In this document: positions 1 to 5,090 of the stretch, one piece after another
Layout: each line of letters opens with the position of its first letter
How positions within the stretch are numbered: position 1 is the stretch's first letter
Source: Actinomycetota bacterium
Lineage (GTDB): Bacteria > Actinomycetota > Actinomycetes > Nanopelagicales > Nanopelagicaceae
Direction: 5' to 3'
Length of the DNA stretch: 5,698 nt
NCBI GenBank assembly: GCA_009699825.1
Contig: WLNM01000078.1
Span: forward strand, 1-5,698
Position numbers and translations under genes: made by a program
The notes under the pieces: generated by a model
Database searches by the model: none
Told to the model about the DNA's origin: nothing
Seen by the model: only the letters and a program-made list of their open reading frames with translations

Positions 1-124
1 GCGTAATCAGTGCGAGTTGTACTTGCACTTATTTTTTGCACAGGTTTTTGGTTAACGAGATCATCCTGGCTTCCTCGGCCCGCTTCCCCTGAATCAACTT
101 CCAAAGTCGAGACCGTTCACCCCC
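1..124 (-). ncRNA. ssrA: Transfer-messenger RNA (tmRNA), 5' portion, cut by the left window edge
   Basis: tmRNA enters stalled ribosomes as an alanyl-tRNA mimic with SmpB, then serves as mRNA for a degradation tag. Read on the minus strand, the 5' end at 124 gives GGGGGTGAACGGTCTCGAC, the hallmark start of tmRNA (M. tuberculosis begins GGGGCUGAACGG). Pseudoknot PK1 can be drawn: CGAG (77-74) pairs with CTCG (59-56), and CAGG (68-65) pairs across it with CCTG (44-41). An A-rich stretch ending AAATAAGT leads to the likely resume codon GCA (26-24), followed by AGT ACA ACT CGC ACT GAT TAC GC, giving tag A-S-T-T-R-T-D-Y-(A...). This aligns codon for codon with the mycobacterial tag ADSHQRDYALAA. 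The rest of the tag, PK2-PK4 and the 3' tRNA half lie outside the window. The gene sits downstream of smpB on the same strand. The exact 5' end is inferred by alignment with known tmRNAs. Confidence 0.93.
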
Positions 125-130
125 ATGGGT

Positions 131-148
131 GTGGAAAGCAATTTCCAC
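131..148 (-). other. Perfect hairpin in the tmRNA precursor leader
   Basis: GTGGAAA-GCAA-TTTCCAC (plus-strand reading) is a perfect 7-bp inverted repeat with a 4-base loop, ending 6 bases upstream of the mature tmRNA 5' end. On the minus strand no T-run follows it and the tmRNA begins almost at once, so it does not look like a terminator of smpB. It could shape the RNase P or RNase III processing site of the precursor, or be a DNA operator. The structure is seen directly; the role is inferred. Confidence 0.5.
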
Positions 149-207
149 TATTTAGTTTTTATTCTCATTCATCAAAACACATGCGTGCTTCGAGTAATGA
201 GTAGATA

Positions 208-236
208 AGTGTAAGGCTGAATAAAAAAAGATACAA
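208..236 (-). promoter_or_regulatory. Probable sigma70-type promoter for ssrA
   Basis: On the minus strand a -35-like TTGTAT (236-231) and a -10-like TACACT (213-208) are separated by exactly 17 bases. The -10 matches TATAAT at four of six positions and the -35 matches TTGACA at three of six. Transcription would start near 201, about 77 bases before the mature tmRNA 5' end at 124. This fits a precursor trimmed by RNase P, as is known for tmRNA. The promoter lies in the smpB-ssrA gap, so ssrA could be transcribed apart from smpB. Assignment is by inspection only. Confidence 0.5.
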
Positions 237-312
237 AACGGGTTAAGAATTAAGCCTGCATTATGGAGTTATGAAACCATTTTGGAAGGTGATCAAAGTT
301 TTTCAGTGAAAG

Positions 313-792
313 TTAAGAATCTTTTCCGGAACGGCGACGAGAAACTTCGCGCTCTATTTCGCGACCAGCTTGACGCTCCATTAGTGCAGCACGCTTATCG
401 TGAACTTTCTTTCCTTTTGCAACTGCTAGTTCAATTTTTGCTTTTCCGTCTTTAAAATATAGCGAGAGCGGAACAAGAGTGAGTCCGCCTTCTTTCATGC
501 GCGCAGTAAGTTTTCGAATCTCAGCAGCGTGAACAAGTAATTTGCGATTGCGTCTGGGAGTGTGATTTGTCCACGTGCCTTGTGTGTATTCGGGAATATG
601 AACACCACTTAGCCAGAGTTCGCCCTTATCAACCATGGCGAATCCATCGATGAGTGATGCACGACCCATACGAAGTGATTTAACTTCTGTACCAGTTAAA
701 ACAATTCCACATTCGAATACATCTTCAATTGAATAATCGTGGCGAGCTTTCTTATTTTGTGCGATGACCTTGCGACCGATTTCTTTTACCAT
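313..792 (-). CDS. smpB: SmpB, tmRNA-binding protein of trans-translation
   Basis: SmpB binds the tRNA-like domain of tmRNA and delivers it to ribosomes stalled without a stop codon. The 159-residue product has the usual family length. It shows NKKARHDY (13-20), GIVLTGTEVKSLR (29-41), the RNA-binding NHTPRRNRKLL segment (76-86), PLSLYFKDGKAKIELAVAKGKK (108-129, the closing strands of the OB-like barrel) and the DKR-containing basic C-terminal tail (131-159), which in the family forms a helix in the empty mRNA channel. The ATG at 792 is preceded on the minus strand by AGGGGGTGATC, a long near-match to the anti-Shine-Dalgarno complement GGAGGTGATC, which supports this start. It lies 48 bp after ftsX and is followed on the same strand by ssrA, its RNA partner. 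It is probably co-transcribed with ftsEX; no terminator is visible between ftsX and smpB. Confidence 0.97.
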   Translation of the reverse strand: MVKEIGRKVIAQNKKARHDYSIEDVFECGIVLTGTEVKSLRMGRASLIDGFAMVDKGELWLSGVHIPEYTQGTWTNHTPRRNRKLLVHAAEIRKLTARMKEGGLTLVPLSLYFKDGKAKIELAVAKGKKVHDKRAALMERQAGREIEREVSRRRSGKDS

Positions 793-795
793 CGC

Positions 796-807
796 AGATC
801 ACCCCCT
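796..807 (-). promoter_or_regulatory. Extended Shine-Dalgarno site of smpB
   Basis: GGGGGTGATC, read on the minus strand a few bases before the smpB ATG, pairs with nearly the whole 3' end of 16S rRNA (consensus complement GGAGGTGATC, with one A-to-G change that can still wobble-pair). Other genes here have much shorter sites or none, so smpB is likely translated efficiently even as the third gene of the operon. Confidence 0.65.
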
Positions 808-840
808 GATAAGACAACCAAAGCGGCTGTTAAGAGATAA

Positions 841-1743
841 TTAAACCTTGAGATAGCGTCGAAGAGTTACCACTGAAGCCAGAATCGAAACACCAAGTCC
901 TGTCAGCAAGAGCCAACCTGATGCAACAAATACTTCATTCCAGCCAAAGAACTTTGTAAAGGTCAAAAGCGGTGCAACTTTGGAGTCGACCACAGATTTA
1001 AGAAGTGCGAGCAAGCCAGTGGCTAAGCCCCAACCGATGATTGCGGAGATAACACCTTCGAGCAAGAACGGAAGTTGAATTGACCATGAAGATGCACCAA
1101 CAAGTTTCATTACACCAGTTTCACGACGCCTATTAAATGCAGCGATACGCAATGTGTTACTAATTAAAAGTGCAGCGGTAAGAACTGATGCAAGTCCAAC
1201 TAAGAGTGCCCCATTTCGTAGCACAGCTAATAAGCGGAAGAATTTTTCCAAGATTGTTCGCTGATCTTGAACTAGATCAACACCTGGACGACCGGAGAAA
1301 GCGCTGACGATAACTGGAAATTGTTGTGGGTCTTTCAACTTCACACGAAAAGATTCTGGCAGTTGATCGGCAGTTACATTTTGCGCAATTGCTGAATCTT
1401 TAAAGCGCTCTTGAAAACGTGCATATGCCTGAGATTGGGATTCGTAATACACGTTATCAACAACTGACATATTTTGTAATTCATTTTGAATTGCTAGACG
1501 TTGGGCAGAAGAGATAATTCCAGCCGAACATGATGGTGATTCAGAGAGTGAGCCGCAGAGAAAGACTGACACTTCGATCTTGTCATACCAATAATCTTTC
1601 ATCGCATTTACTTGAGAATTTGAGAGCAAACCGATTCCGAGTAATGAGAGTGAAATCGCAACGGTGACAATGACCGCAAAGGTCATGGTGAAGTTTCGTT
1701 TAAGTCCAATACCAACTTCACCTAATAAGAAACGTGCGCGCAT
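841..1743 (-). CDS. ftsX: FtsX, cell-division ABC transporter permease-like subunit
   Basis: FtsX is the membrane half of FtsEX. In the family it does not transport a solute but transmits ATP hydrolysis by FtsE across the membrane to activate peptidoglycan hydrolases at the septum. The 300-residue product has the four-helix FtsX layout: TM1 about 19-41, a large extracellular domain about 42-168, then TM2 about 171-196, TM3 about 222-248 and TM4 about 270-295. The conserved cytoplasmic segment RRRETGVMKLVGASSW (205-220) precedes TM3. The N-terminus (LLGEVGIGLKRNFTMT) closely resembles mycobacterial FtsX. The extracellular domain contains the protein's only two cysteines, C63 and C72, which could form a disulfide. 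The ATG at 1743 follows the ftsE stop by 9 bp, indicating tight coupling in one operon; the ribosome site is weak (GGTTAG), consistent with translational coupling. Confidence 0.95.
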   Translation of the reverse strand: MRARFLLGEVGIGLKRNFTMTFAVIVTVAISLSLLGIGLLSNSQVNAMKDYWYDKIEVSVFLCGSLSESPSCSAGIISSAQRLAIQNELQNMSVVDNVYYESQSQAYARFQERFKDSAIAQNVTADQLPESFRVKLKDPQQFPVIVSAFSGRPGVDLVQDQRTILEKFFRLLAVLRNGALLVGLASVLTAALLISNTLRIAAFNRRRETGVMKLVGASSWSIQLPFLLEGVISAIIGWGLATGLLALLKSVVDSKVAPLLTFTKFFGWNEVFVASGWLLLTGLGVSILASVVTLRRYLKV

Positions 1744-1752
1744 TTGCTAACC

Positions 1753-2442
1753 CTAACCCGTGTAACCGTAAACGCCGCGAACTTGGTCGCGAATTACGTG
1801 TCCACTATCTAATTCGATAACTCTCTTACGCATTTGATCCACAATTCCAGCATCGTGCGTTGCCATCAATACTGTGGTGCCTTCGCGATTGATTCGATCA
1901 AGTAATTTCATAATTCCAACAGATGTTGCAGGATCTAAGTTTCCTGTTGGCTCATCCGCAATAAGAATTGGTGGGCGGCTTACGTATGCGCGGGCAATTG
2001 CCACACGTTGCTGCTCTCCACCGGAGATTTCATTAGGTAAACGGTCGGCTTTATCTTCTAATCCAACCAACTCAAGAACTTCAGGGATTTCGCGGTTAAT
2101 TTCTTTTTGGGAATAACCGAGCACATGCAATGTGAATGCAACGTTTTCGGCAATTGTTTTATTTGGGAGCAATCGGAAATCTTGGAAAACAGTTCCGACT
2201 TGGCGGCGGAGTTCAGGAACCTTATGAGTTGCAAGTGTTCCGAGATCTTTTCCAGCGACATGAATCGTCCCAGATGTTGGGCGTTCTTCACGCAGGATCA
2301 ATCGAAGGAATGTGGATTTACCTGAACCAGATAATCCAACGAGGAATACGAATTCACCTTTAACAATTTCAAGAGTCACGCTATCGAGGGCAGCCCGCTC
2401 TTGCCCTGGATAAAGCTTCGTTACATTCTCAAAACGAATCAC
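1753..2442 (-). CDS. ftsE: FtsE, cell-division ABC ATPase
   Basis: FtsE is the cytoplasmic ATPase that dimerises under FtsX and powers FtsEX control of septal wall hydrolases. Numbered from the GTG at 2442 (229 aa), it shows Walker A GLSGSGKST (36-44), the Q-loop VFQDF (Q87), the ABC signature ISGGEQQR (139-146), Walker B ILIADEP with catalytic E164, the D-loop GNLDP (167-171) and the switch histidine in MATHD (H196). The C-terminal RGVYGYTG resembles the mycobacterial ending RGVYGMDR. The open frame extends two codons further, to another GTG at 2448, but GGAG then sits directly against that codon. For the GTG at 2442 the same GGAG has a normal 5-base spacing, and the protein begins MIRFENVTKLY like other FtsE proteins. 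ftsX follows after 9 bp. The signature begins with I rather than the common L, which is a mild variation. Confidence 0.95.
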   Translation of the reverse strand: MIRFENVTKLYPGQERAALDSVTLEIVKGEFVFLVGLSGSGKSTFLRLILREERPTSGTIHVAGKDLGTLATHKVPELRRQVGTVFQDFRLLPNKTIAENVAFTLHVLGYSQKEINREIPEVLELVGLEDKADRLPNEISGGEQQRVAIARAYVSRPPILIADEPTGNLDPATSVGIMKLLDRINREGTTVLMATHDAGIVDQMRKRVIELDSGHVIRDQVRGVYGYTG

Positions 2443-2448
2443 GTGCAC

Positions 2449-2640
2449 TCCAATTAATTCGGTGTAAGCACCGCTAATTTCTTTTCATTCGTGCGGAATA
2501 TTTCTATTCTTACACACAGAAAATAATTTCGCTGTGCTTTCCTTACTGTCCATAGTTTATGGAATTGGCGCGCTTTTCTAGGGAATTAGGTGCTACTGGA
2601 GCCTGTGATTTTTCTCAGAGTGTGGCAAATCACGCGTGAT
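2449..2640. other. Intergenic region between prfB and ftsE
   Basis: This 192-bp gap separates two genes on the minus strand and should hold any prfB terminator and any ftsE promoter. It contains the palindromic elements around 2605-2642, a small inverted repeat TCCATA-GTT-TATGGA (2549-2563), and AT-rich DNA around 2500-2530. There, a minus-strand TGTGTAAGAAT resembles an extended -10 element but lacks a convincing -35. I see no classical terminator (GC stem plus T-run) and no small gene with a ribosome site. Confidence 0.5.
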
Positions 2641-2642
2641 TT
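2605..2642. repeat. Palindrome AAATCACGCGTGATTT plus an additional GTGATTT half-site
   Basis: AAATCACGCGTGATTT (2627-2642) is a perfect 16-bp palindrome overlapping the last two bases of the prfB stop codon. A third copy of the half-site, GTGATTT, lies at 2605-2611 in inverted orientation to the AAATCAC arm, so a 7-bp stem with a 15-base loop is also possible. There is no adjacent T-run typical of intrinsic termination. It could be an operator for ftsE, an unusual terminator, or chance. Confidence 0.45.
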
Positions 2643-3744
2643 AAGAACTACGACGCCAACGAATTCCAGCCTCGATGAAGTCATCTATCTCACCATCGAG
2701 TACTGCTCCGGTATTTCCTGTTTCATGATCGGTGCGTAAATCTTTAACCATTTGATACGGAGCAAGTACGTATGAACGCATTTGATTTCCCCACGAACCA
2801 GAGTTATCACCTTTGAGTGCATTAATTTTTGCTTGCTCTTCTTGGCGACGACGTTCCAGTAATTTAGATTGCAATACAGCCATCGCAGTTGCACGGTTTT
2901 GTATTTGTGAACGCTCATTCTGACAAGAAACAACAATGCCAGTTGCAAGGTGAGTAATACGCACCGCAGAGTCCGTTGTATTAACACCTTGTCCACCAGG
3001 ACCGGAGGAGCGATAAACATCCACGCGTATTTCTTTTTCATCAATTTCAATGTGATCGCTCTGGTCTACAACTGGCACAACTTCTACACCAGCAAATGAT
3101 GTGTGGCGACGACTCTGACTATCGAAGGGAGATATTCGAACAAGACGGTGCGTTCCTTGTTCTACTGACAAAGTGCCGTAGGCATATGGCGCACTAACTT
3201 TAAAAGTAGTTGATTTAATTCCCGCTTCTTCCGCATACGAAGTTTCCAAAATATCAACCTTTAGTACGTGACGTTCGCAGTAACGCAAGTACATACGCAT
3301 CAACATCTGCGCCCAATCCGCAGCTTCGACTCCACCTGCTTCTGAACGAATTGTTATCAAAGCATCGCGATCATCGTATTCGCCATTGAGAAGAGTCTGC
3401 ACTTCTAATTCGCTGATTGCTTTTTTTGTTGCATCTAACTCTGCTTCAGCATCTGTCATTGCAGCAGCGGTATCACTTTCACTCTGTGCTAATTCAATAA
3501 GAATAGGTAAATCACTTACGCGCTGACGTAGACCCTCTAACTTAGAAATTACCGATTGAGTGCGAGATAAACGACTTGTGATCTTCTGTGCCGCTTCTGG
3601 GTCATCCCATAAATTTGGAACACCTGCTTGCTCTTCAAGCTCTGCCGCCAACTTACGTAATTTCGGAAGATCCAATACTTTTTCAATCGAAACCAAGGTC
3701 GCGTCAATAACACCTATCTCTATCCCATATTCACGCGCGGCCAT
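2641..3744 (-). CDS. prfB: Peptide chain release factor 2 (RF2)
   Basis: RF2 recognises UGA and UAA stop codons and triggers hydrolysis of the finished peptide from P-site tRNA. The 367-residue product is full length. It has the N-terminal coiled helical domain (about 1-110), then TIRSEAGGVEAADWAQMLMRMY (131-152), a family hallmark. The stop-codon-reading SPF tripeptide is at 205-207 and the catalytic GGQ at 250-252, in SSGPGGQGVNTTDSAVRITH. The C-terminal SWGNQMRSYVLAPYQMVKDLR (317-337) is also typical. SPF rather than PxT distinguishes it from RF1. The whole gene is in one frame: the in-frame UGA and +1 shift of E. coli prfB are absent, as in mycobacterial RF2. The ATG at 3744 aligns with the mycobacterial start but has no Shine-Dalgarno sequence, and a -10-like TATCCT sits 6 bases before it, so the mRNA is probably leaderless. 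It lies 192 bp upstream of ftsE on the same strand. Confidence 0.97.
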   Translation of the reverse strand: MAAREYGIEIGVIDATLVSIEKVLDLPKLRKLAAELEEQAGVPNLWDDPEAAQKITSRLSRTQSVISKLEGLRQRVSDLPILIELAQSESDTAAAMTDAEAELDATKKAISELEVQTLLNGEYDDRDALITIRSEAGGVEAADWAQMLMRMYLRYCERHVLKVDILETSYAEEAGIKSTTFKVSAPYAYGTLSVEQGTHRLVRISPFDSQSRRHTSFAGVEVVPVVDQSDHIEIDEKEIRVDVYRSSGPGGQGVNTTDSAVRITHLATGIVVSCQNERSQIQNRATAMAVLQSKLLERRRQEEQAKINALKGDNSGSWGNQMRSYVLAPYQMVKDLRTDHETGNTGAVLDGEIDDFIEAGIRWRRSS

Positions 3745-3750
3745 GGGTAA

Positions 3751-3756
3751 AGGATA
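3751..3756 (-). promoter_or_regulatory. Putative -10 element for leaderless prfB transcription
   Basis: Minus-strand TATCCT (3756-3751) is followed by TTACCC and then the prfB ATG. That would put the transcription start on the A of the start codon. The absence of any ribosome site before the ATG agrees with this. The -35 region (around AAATCA/GAAATC) is poor. Leaderless mRNAs are common in Actinobacteria. Confidence 0.45.
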
Positions 3757-3762
3757 GCGAGA

Positions 3763-3768
3763 TATAAA
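3763..3768 (+). promoter_or_regulatory. Putative -10 element for the small membrane-protein gene
   Basis: Plus-strand TATAAA lies 33 bases before the ATG at 3802 and would give a leader of roughly 27 bases. No good -35 is seen 17 bases upstream. It lies 6 bp from the proposed divergent prfB -10, so the two promoters would compete for polymerase. Confidence 0.3.
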
Positions 3769-3801
3769 ACAATTGATTTCGCGGATTGCTAAGGTTTGCT
3801 C

Positions 3802-4176
3802 ATGTCAACATTCAATTCTGATTTTCGGCGAAGCACCGTCATAGCCCTGCTGCGTATAGAAGGTCTTTTAATTCTTGCACTCGGGTTATTGCTGATAGTT
3901 AAGGGATTAGCAACAAGTGGAGCAATTGAATGGTTTGTCATTTCTGGAATTTTGGCATTGGCACTCGTTGGTGGATTTGGATTACTTTTTGCGGCCAAAG
4001 GTTTTAAAGCAAAGAAAATGTATGGTCGTGCACCGGCTGTACTCGCAAACTTCATTGCAATTGGTGTTTCAAAATATATATTTGAAGCAGGATTTTGGTG
4101 GGCAGCATTACCTCTAACTCTTTATGCGGCGTTAACTATTTATTGCGCGATCTCTCTAGTTCCTGAAAAGAACTAA
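3802..4176 (+). CDS. Small four-helix integral membrane protein, function unknown
   Basis: I do not recognise a named family with certainty. The 124-residue product is strongly hydrophobic, with probable membrane segments at about 13-35, 42-65, 77-96 and 97-120. A short basic loop (KGFKAKKMYGR, 66-76) in the middle suggests that this loop and both ends face the cytoplasm. No catalytic motif, signal peptidase site or metal-binding motif is visible. Small proteins of this build are common in Actinobacteria and usually annotated only as hypothetical membrane proteins. The ATG at 3802 is preceded by AAGG at a 7-base spacing; an in-frame TTG at 3796 is less likely because it overlaps the spacing region. 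It is divergent from prfB (57-bp gap) and its stop is 1 bp from the stop of the convergent SDR gene, so it is probably monocistronic. Function is not inferable from context. Confidence 0.8.
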   Translation: MSTFNSDFRRSTVIALLRIEGLLILALGLLLIVKGLATSGAIEWFVISGILALALVGGFGLLFAAKGFKAKKMYGRAPAVLANFIAIGVSKYIFEAGFWWAALPLTLYAALTIYCAISLVPEKN

Positions 4177-4177
4177 C

Positions 4178-4924
4178 TCACCACTGCACAATCTGTCGAT
4201 CTTCCCAAAGCACGCCAGTTGTATCGCCTGCATTAAATTCTCGAGTTGCTAACCACACTGCACACTCAGCACCTTCTTCGGCGCTACGAGGTGCATCTGC
4301 ACCGCCCATGTCGGTGCGGGAATGATTTGGGCAGATTGCATCAACATAGAAACCACGCGCACCGAGTCCTGTTTCGTGTGCAAGATTTCTAACGAATGCG
4401 TTAACGCCAGCTTTACTAATTCGATACGGCGCGAGTCCGCCAGCATTTCCTGGTCCTGACATTCGTCCAAGACAAGCAGAGAAGATAACAACACGACGAC
4501 CATCTCGTGCATCGGCCATTGGTGCACCAAGAACATTTACTAATGTGAAAACAGAATCTAAATTAATTGCCATTACTCGGCGCCATTCTGCATCCGTTGT
4601 TCGCAGAGTCTTAGACATTTTTTCGCTCATGACACCGTGAGCCAAAATGAGTGCAAAAGGTGCACCGTATTTACTGAGTAAAGATTCTGCCGTATTTCTG
4701 GTTTGTACTTGATCTTCTAAATCACATGCACTTGTTTCAAATGTAATTCCAGGAAATTCCGCACGCAGTTGCTGCACAGCACTTTCCAAACGAGTCGCAT
4801 CTTTCGCAATCAGAACAGAACTGATTCCACTGCGAGCTAATCCACGGGCAACTTCAAATCCCAGTCCACGTGATCCACCGGTAACGAACGCCAGTTTTGA
4901 TGCAGATTCACTCGACATATTCAT
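4178..4924 (-). CDS. Short-chain dehydrogenase/reductase (SDR), substrate unknown
   Basis: This is probably an NAD(P)-dependent oxidoreductase of the classical SDR superfamily, with a Rossmann fold. Numbered from the ATG at 4924 (248 aa), it has the nucleotide-binding TGGSRGLG (15-22), an acidic CDLED segment (67-71) after beta-3, and the tetrad N121 (in MAINLDSVF), S149, Y167 and K171 (in YRISK). Departures from the family pattern are LAHG (94-97) where NNAG is usual, and CPNHSRTDMGG (199-209) where a PG pair normally precedes the RTDM segment. The C-terminal WEDRQIVQW resembles the FxxDRKxIPW ending of some carbonyl-reductase-like SDRs. The start is uncertain: ATGs at 4924 and 4918 lack a clear ribosome site, and the frame extends to a TTG at 4981 preceded by GAGG. 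I prefer the ATG because family members start just before the first beta strand. It is convergent with the membrane-protein gene and divergent from kgd. Confidence 0.9.
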   Translation of the reverse strand: MNMSSESASKLAFVTGGSRGLGFEVARGLARSGISSVLIAKDATRLESAVQQLRAEFPGITFETSACDLEDQVQTRNTAESLLSKYGAPFALILAHGVMSEKMSKTLRTTDAEWRRVMAINLDSVFTLVNVLGAPMADARDGRRVVIFSACLGRMSGPGNAGGLAPYRISKAGVNAFVRNLAHETGLGARGFYVDAICPNHSRTDMGGADAPRSAEEGAECAVWLATREFNAGDTTGVLWEDRQIVQW

Positions 4925-5009
4925 GGCGATACTGTGCCCCAAACTTTGCCAGCCTGCCCGTTGGGTTGAATTTGTGGTCAATCTCGCCTCGGTCAGGCGC
5001 TTTCCATAT

Positions 5010-5050
5010 TTATCTCTGCGCGTGCAAGCGGATACTCTTAGGCCTGCACG
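5010..5050 (+). promoter_or_regulatory. Candidate kgd promoter with flanking inverted repeat
   Basis: Plus-strand TTATCT (5010-5015) and TACTCT (5033-5038), separated by 17 bases, form a weak -35/-10 pair in the SDR-kgd gap; transcription would start near 5045, leaving a leader of about 45 bases. A perfect 6-bp inverted repeat, CGTGCA (5021-5026) and TGCACG (5045-5050), brackets the -10 and could be an operator. No known regulator is assigned to this sequence here. Confidence 0.35.
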
Positions 5051-5090
5051 TTAAGTGGTTATTTGAAATTCGCCAAGCAGGGGAGCGTCA

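Noticed and set aside
131..148. Hairpin GTGGAAA/TTTCCAC as an intrinsic terminator of smpB
   Set aside because: On the minus strand no T-run follows and the tmRNA begins 6 bases later; the stem is also not GC-rich.
10..204. Plus-strand 64-codon open frame at the left edge
   Set aside because: It lies over the tmRNA on the opposite strand, has no ribosome site and no recognisable protein features.
1874..2363. Several plus-strand frames opposite ftsE
   Set aside because: All lie antisense to a strongly conserved ATPase gene and show no family motifs or ribosome sites.
2685..3050. Minus-strand 121-codon open frame inside prfB
   Set aside because: Out of frame with the clear RF2 sequence, Lys/Leu-rich low-quality translation, no independent support.
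3789..4055. Minus-strand 88-codon frame opposite the membrane protein
   Set aside because: It is the shadow of a plus-strand gene that has a ribosome site and coherent membrane helices.
4985..4999. Small inverted repeat CGCCT-CGGTC-AGGCG upstream of the SDR gene
   Set aside because: Only a 5-bp stem with no T-run and no promoter placement that gives it a clear role; likely chance.
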